A stretch of DNA of 64,000 nt from Cercis canadensis (lineage: Eukaryota > Streptophyta > Magnoliopsida > Fabales > Fabaceae). Of the stretch, positions 31,179 through 42,408 are shown in pieces. The position numbers and the translations under genes are program-made. The notes under the pieces were generated by a model. That model was not told the DNA's origin. It searched no databases and saw only the letters and a program-made list of their open reading frames with translations. Location of the stretch: NCBI GenBank assembly GCA_003255065.1, contig QAOA01008473.1, forward strand, positions 1,611,114 through 1,675,113, given 5' to 3'. Every line of letters begins with the position of its first letter. Within the stretch, counting starts at the first letter, position 1.

Positions 31179-31196
31179 CCACGTCATCAATCCGCC
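31179..31196 (+). promoter_or_regulatory. plant histone Type I promoter element (hexamer plus octamer)
   Basis: CCACGTCATCAATCCGCC matches the plant histone Type I consensus CCACGTCANCGATCCGCG at all but two defined positions. It combines the ACGTCA hexamer with an inverted octamer (CGCGGATC) and drives S-phase expression in meristems. It is 326 bases before the H4 start codon, consistent with a spliced or long leader. Confidence 0.7.
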
Positions 31197-31506
31197 CACA
31201 CTCCTATCTCCCATCTAAACCGTCCACAAAAATCCATCGACCGTCCAAAATGCCTTACAAAAATCATTACACGGATCGACCAGGTCGCGTCGACACCATC
31301 ACTTGCTTTAAGTATCCAACCAAAAAACTTGGCCGCATTGAAAGACAAGAAGAACACGCAAAGCTCATTTCTGTAACATCTCAAGGTACTTGTTCACTCC
31401 GATTCCTTTTCTCTTTGTTTCGCATCCTGTCTCAACCGGTGGTATTCTTTTATTCTTCTGCTTCTTCATTGAATTTAATTTGTTTAATTTGAACGAAATT
31501 AACTGA

Positions 31507-31833
<327 letters not shown>

Positions 31834-32702
31834 GGGTTTTTCTTATTGCTTTTCACAATTTGTTGGGTGTGCAAAAGTCTTGCTGTCAAGAAAAATAGCA
31901 AGGATATATTGTGGATTGTTAACGGTTGTGTTTGGGGGTATTCAGTGTGGCTAGGATAGATTAATTATATTTAGATGTGTATGTCGAGATTACTGCCTAT
32001 GGCAGTTCTGTAATCTAACTTCTGTATTCCAATGTGGAAAATTGTGTTTTCCTTTTTATATCTCTGAATCAGCCTGTTCATTTTTGTACTCCTAATTTCC
32101 TAGGAAATGTACGAACAATTCCCAATGAAGCATGATCAAGCTCAATGCACGAGTTTGTTTGTTGACTACATGGGCTTCTTGGGAAATGTTGAGGACTCTG
32201 TTGAGTTTGTTGTCAAAGACAGAAAATGGGCTTTGTCTGAACGGGCCGAATCTTTAAGGGAATTTGGGTATATAATGAAAATACCGCAACAGTTCGCACC
32301 CAAAATCCATCCCTGTTCATCCAAAACAAGGCCATAGGCCCATTATAAACCTTGAGCCAAATCATGACATTCATCACATTTATTAGCATATATGAATTAC
32401 CCGAAGAAAATTCACATTTGGAAAACCTTTTTAGTGTCCATTTTGTTTTTTCCTCCTAAGAAACAAACAACAGAACAAGAGGGCAAAAGACTACTTAACA
32501 GGCTAACAGCCACAGAAGTCAAAACAAAATTCTTATAAATTATGAACCATTGCCCACTCAATACTTAAAAGCGTAAAGCAAAACCCATTCTGCTAAAACA
32601 CTAAACTACCATATCCATAAGTGAACTACAAGGGATTTCACATGCTTAATCAGTCCTTCTCTCGCCTCTCTTTCAATACAAGGACTTCAACAAATCAGTG
32701 TT
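31834..32702. other. histone H4 3' region and spacer
   Basis: The first few hundred bases are the probable H4 3' UTR and polyadenylation region. A 76-codon open frame at 32107-32337 has no recognised family; it may be chance or a decayed fragment. Confidence 0.4.
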
Positions 32703-33401
32703 ATGGTGTTAACTCTCTCCCAAAGCCCATGGCCTCAGTTTGTATATCCAACTGCATCAACAATACCCATCAGGCCAACCTATGCGAACCTCTATAGCTG
32801 GCCGGAATCTGACGCAGAATTCATGAAGAAGATATGTTGTAACGTGAGTATGGGCCCCCATTCACAGCCTAGAGTTGTTGACAGCCTCTCTTGCCGGCAA
32901 ATGTACTTGAGGAGCTACACATTCTCAAGGAAGAAAGAGGGTGTCATTGAGAAAACCCTTAAGTGCTTGAGACGAGTAAGTCAGAGAGTGGTTTTTGGTT
33001 GTGGCCGAATTAGATCATATTGTAAGGGACGGAAGAAAGAGTATTTGATGCTTCGAAGGGCTAAGGATGCATCTTGTTCTGCCTTGTTCTCCATGTTTCG
33101 TTGGCTGCTGTCGTGCTTTGCAAAAGTGCAAAGGTGGATGTGGCTGATCATCGAGAAAACCCTTAAGTGCTTGAGCCGAGTAAGTCAGAGAGTGGTTTTT
33201 GGTTGTGGCCGAATTAGATCATATTGTAAGGGACGGAAGAAAGAGTATTTGATGCTTCGAAGGGCTAAGGATGCATCTTGTTCTGCCTTGTTCTCCATGT
33301 TTCGTTGGCTGCTGTCGTGCTTTGCAAAAGTGCAAAGGTGGATGTGGCTGATCATCGTGCAGATTTATAATCTAGTACTCCAATTGCAACTCACATATTG
33401 A
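32703..33401 (+). CDS. unrecognised basic protein with a 68-residue internal duplication
   Basis: 232 residues in one open frame; I do not recognise the family. Residues 1-81 are unique and include a hydrophilic WPESDAEFMKK segment. Residues 82-149 and 150-217 are two copies of a 68-residue Arg/Lys/Cys-rich module that runs from IEKTLKCL to MWLII. Each module has RVVFGCGRIRSYCKGRKKEY, then a hydrophobic SALFSMFRWLLSCFAKV stretch that could be an amphipathic or short membrane-associated helix. The two DNA copies (32946-33149 and 33150-33353) are nearly identical, differing at an ATT/ATC wobble base and an Arg/Ser codon. The frame is kept through both copies, which favours a real gene with a very recent duplication, but an ORF of this length could also be an assembly artefact on a 164-residue ancestor. 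Confidence 0.6.
   Translation: MVLTLSQSPWPQFVYPTASTIPIRPTYANLYSWPESDAEFMKKICCNVSMGPHSQPRVVDSLSCRQMYLRSYTFSRKKEGVIEKTLKCLRRVSQRVVFGCGRIRSYCKGRKKEYLMLRRAKDASCSALFSMFRWLLSCFAKVQRWMWLIIEKTLKCLSRVSQRVVFGCGRIRSYCKGRKKEYLMLRRAKDASCSALFSMFRWLLSCFAKVQRWMWLIIVQIYNLVLQLQLTY
32946..33353 (+). repeat. two-copy 204-bp in-frame tandem repeat
   Basis: Copy 1 is 32946-33149 and copy 2 is 33150-33353. The unit length is a multiple of three, so the reading frame passes through. Very low divergence between the copies indicates a recent unequal crossover or replication slippage, or an assembly error. Confidence 0.88.
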
Positions 33402-35194
33402 ATGTATCAACGCATGCACACGATCAAAGAGCATGTCTATTTTTAAAGTTTAAATCGTTAAGGTTTCCCTGCGTTTTCTAATAGAATTACTCTGTTAAAA
33501 TTTCGACCAAAATAAATTTATGTGCACAATGTTTGTGAAATCATTCCCTTGTCTTCACTCTCCAGTACGAAGTAAAATGAGAGGTTATATTTGCAAGAAT
33601 ATTTATGAATGTCGCCTCCAGAAACGATATAATGAATATGGGTTTTTTTTATTTTTAGTTAGGAAGCTTTCGATTTTCCTTTCACAAGCCGGCCAACGCA
33701 CATAGTGAATGAACAAAAAGCGTTATAACAAAGTACAAAAGAAAAAACAAAATATGCCAATAACAGTTTAACAGTAGCAATAGATATCCAAATCAAACCT
33801 TGTCACAAGACGTAATTCTGTTTCTCTTTTTTTTCCCCCTATATATTAGCTCTCGAAGATGAATTTACAAATTACAGTGATGTTGGGCTCTTAGTGCCTT
33901 AGTAGGTAAAAAGTGATGGTAGCCGAAGATAGTGGAGGTGGTGGGTATAGATTGGTGTGACAAAGTGAAATCCACCATGGTTTCAAGTCATGGAATTTGT
34001 TATTACCCCAGTTACCTTAGACTTCTCATGAAAAGGATGTGCACCAGTTCAGGAGCGCAAACAAGTAATCCATAAAGAGAAGATGCTAATCTCTAATGGA
34101 GTTAACAGAAAAAGAAATTTTGTTTTGGTGTGTTGTGCATTGGCGTTTGTCAAAATTATTTTTTTTGTCCTTTGATCATGTTTTTGATTCATACATGTGA
34201 CCAAGATAATAATTTCAGGAATACTACAAATAATCATTGCAGACAGCGAATGCAACCAATTTCTTTTAACAAAAGAACACTATTCAATATTTATCCCTTA
34301 AATTTTAATAAATTTTCATTTTCATCTCAAATATTTTAGAAGAACTTTTCCAAGATTGCAAAAAAAAAAAAATTGCGTTAATTTCTGTTGTAAAGGGCAG
34401 ACAAAAAGTGCAGAAAAATTAAAAGCAAAAGTTTTGGAGTCGAGGTAACGCAAAGCAAAGTCCATAATATTCAAATATATAATCAAAGGCCAGACCGAGT
34501 CAACGAAGGACATACACATAATAATTCGGATTTATCGCAGAACTTAATATAAAATGGTTTTTGTCTGGAAAACTGAGAGTGTGAGAGAGAGGAGCGTAAT
34601 ATATGCATATAAACTCTTGTAACTCAGTAAGGACGTAATATTGGGAATCTATCATACAAAAACACGAAAACAATAAAATAAAGAAAGAAATAAACTGAAA
34701 TAAGTGATAGATGGATGAAACCAAAGAAATGCGACTCACATGAACAGAAAATAAAAAATAACAAAACACAAACATGCTGCAATCTGCGAGGCCATTTCAG
34801 AGACGCAGCATGCTTGGTAATTCGCTAACTCAATTGTGCCACCTCCTCTCCTGTACAAAAAAGAAACCTGACTCCGTAAAACAGTTTCATTGGAGAATTT
34901 TGCTAGTTTTTAAAATTCTGATTTTTCTATAACCGACAAAGTACCTAAAGGATGTAGTTGCACTCATTTTTCAGGATATTCCAGTTACAAATCAAACAAG
35001 CCACTCATTGTATAAGGAGCTGATAAGTTACCAAGAAAGCAAGCAAATTCTAGTTTTCAAGTCTTTCGTTCTAAAAAATCCAAAGAGCCACAATCTTCTG
35101 TGAAGGGGCAAACAGCTTCTGATCAGAAGACAAACCAGAAAAATGATATACTAGAGTAGCATAATACAGAATATAGAAGTTAGGATTTCCAAAG
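33402..35194. other. intergenic region, includes the 3' UTR of the receptor kinase
   Basis: No gene recognised. The bases just below 35195 are the presumed 3' UTR of the minus-strand kinase. Short open frames around 34049-34775 overlap on both strands and carry no motif. Confidence 0.4.
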
Positions 35195-37699
35195 TCACCT
35201 CCCCTCAGACTTCACCAGTTGTGAGAATACTCTACTCATAGAAACACCAGACAGATCATCCACACTTGAAGCTTCAAATTGTGCAGCAGAAACACTTGCA
35301 TCATGGTTCAAATTGTTGACCTGCGGAGAGAGCTCACCAATCATATTGGTACTATTTTCTTCTGGATCACCTTGAACAACTGCCTCCTGAAGTTGGAGTG
35401 CATACTCCAAATTCCACAAGACATCTCCCATAGAAGGCCTGTCAACACCAAAGTCAGCCAAGCATTTTTCGGCAGTTTCCCCAAACTTCCTAAGAGAATC
35501 TGGTCTAATTTTTCCAGCAAGTGTTGGATCTATGATTTGATCCAATTGCCCTCTTTTCTGCCATTTCATTGCCCATTCTGCCAAGTTCACCATTTCCCTA
35601 GGAAGGGATGGATCTATAACAGGTCTTGCACATAAAACCTCAAACAAAACTACCCCAAATGAATACACATCTGACTTCTCTGTTAATTGTTGCCTCCTGA
35701 AATACTCAGGATCAAGGTATCCAAAACTCCCTTTGACTGCAGTGCTCACATGCGTCTGATCAATTTCAGGCCCAGTTTTTGATAGCCCAAAATCAGCAAC
35801 TTTAGCCATAAGATTCTCATCAAGCAGGATATTTGCAGACTTCACATCACGGTGAATAACTGCTTTAGCATAGCCAGTATGAAGGTAATGCAGTCCTCTA
35901 GCTGCTCCAATGCATATCTCAAGTCTCTCCTTCCAACTTAAGCTTGGCAGACCTGAACCATAGAGATGACTCTTGAGAGTTCCCTTCTCCATATATTCAT
36001 ATATCAAGATCATTTCATTCTTTTCATCGCAATAGCCAATCAATGACACCAGATGACGATGGCGGAACTGAGACAGCATTTCAATTTCAGTTCGGAACTC
36101 TGCAAGCCCCTGCTGGGACCTGGGATTTCCCCTCTTAACTGCCACTGTTGTGCCGTCATTTAGTACTCCCTTGTATACTTTTCCAAAACCACCTATCCCA
36201 ATAACCAAACTCTCATCAAAATTGCTTGTAGCCTCCTGAACTGCCAGAAAAGGGATTCGATACCCGATGTTTGAAGCAACACTACCTGTCGTGACATTAG
36301 AATATTTACTTCCCATGGTGTGAGAAGTTCCATCATTCATGGATATAGGAACCCATGTCTTTGAAAGGCGTTGTCGTGCCAACCTTCTTTTTCTGCATAG
36401 TATAAAGAAAACTCCAGCCAAGACCACTGCACCAACTGTTCCAAGACTCACACCCACTATCATGCCAACTTTCTTCTTTGAGTTCGTGTTAGAACTATTG
36501 ATAATCATAGCTGTCGATGCACTGAGACTGCCCAAAGAATCGTTCATTTTCATGATCTCCAGGCCATTCAAAATGGCATTTGGGTAATCACTATTAATAG
36601 TAGAAGGGCCAATACTTACACTAAACTTATTGCTGACAATTGAGGGTGTAACCAGATCCATGTAATATGGAGCAGCCAAAGCATTAATTAAATTGCTGAG
36701 ATCAAAATTCTCAGCAGCCATCCAGGAGTTGATGTAAACATTGAAATAGAGTTGATTGAGACTGGTACTCACTATATCACAGAAGTGCAGTCGAACTAGG
36801 TATCGAAATCCAGGATCCACATCAAACTGCCAGGTTACATTGAAATTACTATGGGGATCATTCTGCGAGTTCATCTCTGTGAGAGTACCATACACAATCG
36901 GTGGAGCAGTATTTTGTGTTGCCCCAGCTTGTACATACTTAACCGCCCCAATATTTGAAGCTTTAGTGGCAAGGTTAGGTTGTACTAGGAAGCTTTGGTC
37001 TTGAAGCCAATTTCGATTAAGGGTGTCATTTTCAAAGGAGACTATTGGACCACCCATGTTAATCCTCCAAACTGTCTCCAATGCCTCTGTCAACAACCCA
37101 GAGTAACTCCCTGATGGACTTATGGTGTTAGCATGATCAGCAATGAGATCATCAGGAACAGAAACAACTTCGATGGCATTCACGAAAGCAATGGAATTGT
37201 TGGAAGGGGTAAAGGTGATCTCTAGGGTGTCTGAGGTCACATTGACAGAGTATTCCTTCATAACAGAATTTTTCTGCACAGTGAAGTTACTGAGAAGGAT
37301 ATTCTTTTGGGTGGTAACAGCAAAATTTGCAGTACTCAAATTGTAATTTCCATATACAAATGGATAAAAATAAAGTCGAATCCAATGTCTCCCTTTTTGG
37401 TTGATTGAAAATGTGTACTTTGAGGATCCACTGAAGATTCTTGCCGTTTGATACAGAGAAGAATCAAAAAAGGAAGTGATTGGTTTTGAAGAGGTATTGG
37501 CAAGAATATCCCGCTGGGTTGAAAGGAGTTTCTCAAATAAGTTATCTGCTGCGAATTGGCGGTCACCTACTGTAGTATTGGCAGGTGCTGCACAATCTAT
37601 AAGGTAATTGTCTACTGGAACGAACGTAGCAGAAAAGCAAATCAAGGGGAAAACTGATAAGACACAGATAAAGAAGTCAAGTTTTCTACTCCCCATCAT
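35195..37699 (-). CDS. HERK1: CrRLK1L receptor-like kinase, HERK1-like
   Basis: 834 residues, intronless coding region as usual for this family. Signal peptide 1-23, then an extracellular malectin-like region (about 28-395) with ATFVPVDNYLIDC, GRHWIRLYFYPF and FVNAIEVVS blocks and many N-glycosylation sites. One membrane helix spans about 411-435, followed by a CRKRR stop-transfer. The kinase domain (about 495-770) is complete: GIGGFGKV loop 501-508, K522 of VAVK, HRD 616-618, DFG 636-638, and SVSTAVKGSFGYLDPEYF-type activation segment. The C-terminus MSRVFSQLVKSEGR is nearly that of Arabidopsis HERK1 (from memory), so I assign HERK1 rather than THESEUS1 or FERONIA. The family senses cell-wall state and RALF peptides at the plasma membrane and controls cell elongation. 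The first of two tandem ATG codons (37699) is taken as start. No defect is seen. Confidence 0.93.
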   Translation of the reverse strand: MMGSRKLDFFICVLSVFPLICFSATFVPVDNYLIDCAAPANTTVGDRQFAADNLFEKLLSTQRDILANTSSKPITSFFDSSLYQTARIFSGSSKYTFSINQKGRHWIRLYFYPFVYGNYNLSTANFAVTTQKNILLSNFTVQKNSVMKEYSVNVTSDTLEITFTPSNNSIAFVNAIEVVSVPDDLIADHANTISPSGSYSGLLTEALETVWRINMGGPIVSFENDTLNRNWLQDQSFLVQPNLATKASNIGAVKYVQAGATQNTAPPIVYGTLTEMNSQNDPHSNFNVTWQFDVDPGFRYLVRLHFCDIVSTSLNQLYFNVYINSWMAAENFDLSNLINALAAPYYMDLVTPSIVSNKFSVSIGPSTINSDYPNAILNGLEIMKMNDSLGSLSASTAMIINSSNTNSKKKVGMIVGVSLGTVGAVVLAGVFFILCRKRRLARQRLSKTWVPISMNDGTSHTMGSKYSNVTTGSVASNIGYRIPFLAVQEATSNFDESLVIGIGGFGKVYKGVLNDGTTVAVKRGNPRSQQGLAEFRTEIEMLSQFRHRHLVSLIGYCDEKNEMILIYEYMEKGTLKSHLYGSGLPSLSWKERLEICIGAARGLHYLHTGYAKAVIHRDVKSANILLDENLMAKVADFGLSKTGPEIDQTHVSTAVKGSFGYLDPEYFRRQQLTEKSDVYSFGVVLFEVLCARPVIDPSLPREMVNLAEWAMKWQKRGQLDQIIDPTLAGKIRPDSLRKFGETAEKCLADFGVDRPSMGDVLWNLEYALQLQEAVVQGDPEENSTNMIGELSPQVNNLNHDASVSAAQFEASSVDDLSGVSMSRVFSQLVKSEGR

Positions 37700-38885
37700 C
37701 GTGACTCCAAGGAATTCAAGGAAGACTAGTAAGATGTATTTCTTTTGCTTTTTTCCTTTTTTTTTTTTGCTTTTTTTTCTTTTTGCAGCTCTGGAATGTA
37801 ATCCTAGGGCTCTGGTACAAGCAGGAAAAAGAAAAATAATGAACTTCTACTTATCAATCACAAATCCATAGACATCAAAAACCAGAAATAGAAATGAAAG
37901 AGGGAGAATGAAGATGAAGATGGCACCTTTAATACTCTTGAGAGCTCCAAAAGAAATACCCAAACATGCAAGCCCAGAGCAAATGACAAATCTGGGGTAA
38001 CCTTCTGTTATTTTTGAAAGAAATTCAACGCGGACAATGAAATAAGAAGAACAAACGCATGTTCAGCAAGAATCTAGCTGAGCACAAGCTGGTATTAACT
38101 CGATGACAACCTTAGCTATTGACATATTCATGGATATTTTTTATGCATTAATTTATTAGGAAAAAACCTATAAAAACGAAACAGCGGAAACAGGGTCAAA
38201 AGGGTAGGAGCAAGAATGAAATACCGGCTTAAGCTTCAGAGGGCTGACCTGGTTTGGGGGTGAAACCATGACTGACGAATCTCATCTCTCTCTCCGATAA
38301 AATAACAGTAAATAGATAGAAAATAATATTAGAGTCTAGAGAGTAACTAGCTCGAAAACTATGGAATTTATAGCTACAGAGAAGAGGATTTATCATTTAT
38401 TGCTATTATAATGGCCTTGGGAAGAAGAGTAAGTGAGCAACAGATAGCTGTTTTACAATACCTACTTTCTTTTCTTCTTGTGGGGTCGCTATGAGTATGA
38501 ATCAACTGGATATGGGAGAGGTAAACTTGTGCCGGCGGTATACTTTGTCGCAATGCCTGTTCACAAAAATAACTGAAAGAAACTGTTAAATACAATGAAA
38601 TTTCTCACTTAGCATAAAAAGATCATCAAAATTCCTCAAATTGGGGAAACGGTGATGCTTTTACTCCGAATCGGATATTTTCTTTTCGTAGCATTGTAAA
38701 ATATGTTGTTATATCACGTCAATAAATAAACTGTTACACATGCAATAAATAATTAGTATTAGCAATTTAGGAAAAATAAATAAAAGTTCATTAGGTTATT
38801 GTCACGACTAATTGACTGAAAAAATATCATTTGTCAAAATATTAACTAAAATAAAATACTGTATAAACTTATTAGAGAAATTGGG
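37700..38885. other. promoter and 5' UTR region of the receptor kinase gene
   Basis: Lies directly upstream of the minus-strand kinase. Pyrimidine-rich (in gene sense A/G-rich) stretches and a TCTCTCTC tract at 38286-38297 fit a 5' UTR. No other gene recognised. Confidence 0.4.
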
Positions 38886-39222
38886 TACTTTTGATTAATT
38901 TATTCATAGAAATACATATATGGTGAGACATACTACATTAATGTAGTGGGACAAATATTTAATTTGAGTTGTTCAACTTTTTATTTAGAAGGTGTCACGT
39001 TACTTTACAAAGTAGCATAACAACGAAAAACACGTTATTTTTTAAATAGTGTGACAAGGAGAAAAATGTTATTTTCATGTAGCATATTTATTTTGCAATT
39101 AAACATACAATTAAAATGTAGTGTCCTACTACATTAATATAATGTGACTCTAATAAAACTACTACTTTTAATGTAGTGTGTATCTCTTTATTCACATGTC
39201 CTAAATAAATTAATAAAAAGTA
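38886..39222. mobile_element. candidate foldback MITE
   Basis: The left arm (about 38886-38950) starts TACTTTTGATTAATTTATT and the right arm (about 39160-39222) is its diverged inverse, TACTTTTTATTAATTTATT when read inverted. Both arms then have an ACATACTACATTA/ACACACTACATTA block. Target duplication not clear; no coding. Confidence 0.45.
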
Positions 39223-39357
39223 TTATATTTCTGTACTAATTTTTCGTAAATACTTTGTAAATTTGTATCTTTTCACTCAATTAGCCTTTGGTGACATTAT
39301 TCGTTTCCCATAGAAGTTGAAAGAGTACAAAAGACAGAATAAATAAGTTGTTTCAAG

Positions 39358-41088
39358 TAGGGGTGTAAGCCAAACCGTGAAAATTGGCCAAACCGACTGA
39401 ACCGGAGGTAAACCGAGTCAAACCAAGAGAGACGGTCCGGTTCTCAATTTTTTATTTTTATTCTTTTTTTCTGAAAAACCGATTTGGTCGGTTCGGTTCG
39501 CGGTTTGACTAAAGGAAAACCGAGATTAAACCGAATCGACCCCTTCAATACGACATCATTTTGATTATTTGTGATTCTCCTCTCCGCCTTTCAATATGTC
39601 TTAGTCTCATGCGAATTCTAAAATCCTTAATCCTATCGCAGTCCGGCAGTCCCCATCGCTCTCCCTCTCCCTCTGACTCCTATCTCCATTTGTAATGAGC
39701 ATTGAGACTCAAATATGGACTATCTCTCTCTCAATAGGTTTGGTTTCCTGTTCATCAGGGAAGCAAACACCGATTGGGGAGAGCAGTTCAATTGCTTTCG
39801 TTTCAAATATTTAAGCACCAAACCAACTCAAAACTCAAAACCCCGTGAAGAAAAAGAGAAGAAAATTGGAACCCCACCACTAGAAAATTCTTAAACCCAT
39901 CAACACTAGCTGAGTTCATTCATCAATTTAGCATTGACCCTTTTCAATTCCCTTATGATTTCTTGCATTCTTTAACTCTGCAAAACATGGGTTGTGTTGG
40001 ATCTTCTTAGACCAAAGGCGATGGTAAAGATTCTTACTTTTTTGTTATATGTTTGAGTTTGTTTATTTATTTGGAAAAAGTCCAAAAAACTCCCTGAATT
40101 ATACACTGTGTGTGCTTTACCCCCGAAGCTTTAAAAAAGTAGGGAAGACCTCCTCAAACTTTTAAAATGTGCATTTTATCCCACGACCCTGACGTCCGTC
40201 CATTAATGTGTACATGATGTGATTAATATGGGCCATAGTGTAATTTTATAGGAGTATAAATGAAAATAAATTTATAAAAATTATGGTCAAAAAGTAATAT
40301 TCAAAAAGTTTTGAGATCAAATATTTAAATCCCTTCTTCCGTCCATTAATGGACGGGTAGGGTAGTGGGAGTAAAATGCACATTTTGAAAGTTAAAGGAG
40401 ATATTTCTTACGTTTTTAAGCTTTGGGAGTAAACCGTAAATAGGACATAGTTCAAGGGTTTTTTTTTAGACTTTTTCCTATTTATTTTATTCATATTTAT
40501 CTTTGCATTAATGGGTCTAAGTGATTTGATGCTTACTGGGTTTGCCTCTTGAATTTGACCAATGAATGAACACCAAGTTTGGCTCTTTTGGATTTTTTAG
40601 AGTTATGCTTCTGGAGGGCTTGATTGGTTAATTGTTGCTTGATGTACTGCAATCTTGAAAAGACAAATCTTGCTTTAATTACTGTATCCCTGTAATGTGT
40701 CTTCTGAGTTTCACCAACTAACAACCAGTGAGAGATCAATGTAGAGCTAGAAGCAGCCATTTTCCAAGGAATATTATAATGTAAATCCATTTTGTACAAG
40801 CTCAACTAGTAACTTCATATCCTGTTCTTATTTTGTTTAATTTTTTTTGGCGATGTTATTTTGTTGTGTTGGTTTGGTTGTGAGGGGTATAAGATGATGG
40901 AGGAAAATGGATGTGTAGTGATTTACTGGCATGTCAACAGACAAACCGAGAAAATTGACTAGACCGAACCGGTTTAGTTTGACTTGTTTTAGCTCAAAAA
41001 ATTCTAAAAAATAAAATCAAATTGAATTTATACGGTTCGATTTTGGTCAATTTGGAGTGTAAACCAGACCAAACCGATTACACCCCTA
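39358..41088 (+). mobile_element. non-autonomous hAT element, 1.73 kb, perfect 8-bp target duplication
   Basis: Ends are TAGGGGTGTAAG and GATTACACCCCTA. The 8 bases before (39350-39357) and after (41089-41096) are both GTTTCAAG, a perfect hAT-type duplication, so this insertion is intact and fairly recent. The left 200 bases resemble the promoter end of the large hAT at 23422-29167: AAACCG repeats and a degenerate ATACGACATCATTTT box (39548-39562). The right end matches that element's other end. No transposase remains; it is a deletion derivative that can only move with transposase supplied elsewhere. A 406-bp Mutator-type element has landed inside it (40073-40478). Confidence 0.9.
40073..40478. 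mobile_element. Mutator-like foldback MITE nested in the hAT element
   Basis: Ends are GGAAAAAGTCCAAAAAAC and its imperfect inverse TTTTTTTTAGACTTTTTCC. The two halves (about 135 bases each) fold back on one another, with shared AAAATGTGCATTTTA and CCGTCCATTAATG blocks near the centre. Both flanks read TATTTATTT (40064-40072 and 40479-40487), a 9-bp duplication as made by MULEs, though in low-complexity DNA. Non-coding. Confidence 0.7.
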
Positions 41089-41096
41089 GTTTCAAG

Positions 41097-42408
41097 TTTC
41101 AACCTTCATATCAATGAGCTGTTTTATGTCCACATAAAACACTTCAAAAAATATTATATTTTTATTTGGAATATCAATTAATAATTTTTTTTACCATAAA
41201 TAAAATATTTATATTATAATATATATTTACATATATTCTTTAAGAAACTTTTATATAAAAAATATATAAATATTTAAGTTGCCAATAATAACATCACAAC
41301 TAACAAAAATGTATATATAACTATTTGATTTTGAGTCTTGAGAACTTCTCTAAACTTTAATTGATTAAATTATAACATTTAATGTCAAGCCTTAGTAATT
41401 GAATTGATAAATTACATTCTTAAAATAATTATTAATCTTTGGCCAAAAAATAACTTTTTTACTATAAATTTAAAAAGGTTGAATTTTCTTATTTTCAATT
41501 GTTGAAAAGTCTAACTAAAAATTATTGTGTGTTTCAATAATGTTTAATTAGATTTTATTTGTCATTTTTTTGTTGTGGAAAAAAAAGCTAACTTCTTTAT
41601 AAAATTGTTTAAATAAACATATAATGGCTTTCTATGATAAGTGAAACGTTGATATTCTTATCTTTTTATTTTATTTTCCTGAAAGACACTTCATTTAGTC
41701 CCTTCTTTTTTCCATATCAACAATATCTTTATTTTCTTTAAAATAAAGCTAGAGAACAACAATGAAGTAGTTAAGTATTAAATAAAAATCAGAAATGGAT
41801 TGTGATATTTCTAATCCCTACGCAATAAAAGTAATAACAATAGTATTCGTACTAAAAAAGAAAAAATGAGGTTTTTTTTTTTCTATAAAAAAAAAAAAAA
41901 AAAAAAAGCAAGAGATTGGAAAGACAAACAGAATGAAAAAGGAGCAGATAACGGAATGCCGCGTGTATTGTCCTAGAAGACGTCGTCGCCTGCAGTCGGG
42001 TCGTCCTATGGTTGGGAAAGGTCGCGTGGTATGTGCTTGTGGACACTGGACACCTAACCTCGTTTTCTTTCCTTAAAAATATAATATAATTTTGGAGTGT
42101 TTTTGGGTACATTAGATGTATAACATACAACAATGATGTGTCAAACGGTGATAAACATACAAGAGAACTTGTAATCAGAGCCGTCCATTTCCTTGGGAAG
42201 GCAATGGGAAAGAGAGGTTTAGAGGAAAATTGAAATTGTTGGCCTATAGTTATGTCAAATTATGAAAATGTCACATATTTAGTATTCACGTGAGTGGCAC
42301 ATGGGCAACGAAATGAATGTTTTCAGGATTTCTTTGTTTGGCGGTAGTGGACGGCGGTGGAGCTGGAGAAAAGTTTCAACTGAAGATAGAAATTTGTACG
42401 GTATAATT
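41097..42408. other. AT-rich intergenic region
   Basis: No gene recognised. It contains a 20-base poly-A run near 41887 and a short GC-rich patch at 41955-42050 without motif. Confidence 0.4.

Noticed and set aside
31142..31492. 116-codon open frame upstream of histone H4
   Set aside because: It overlaps the H4 promoter element and leader and has no recognisable domain; most likely chance.
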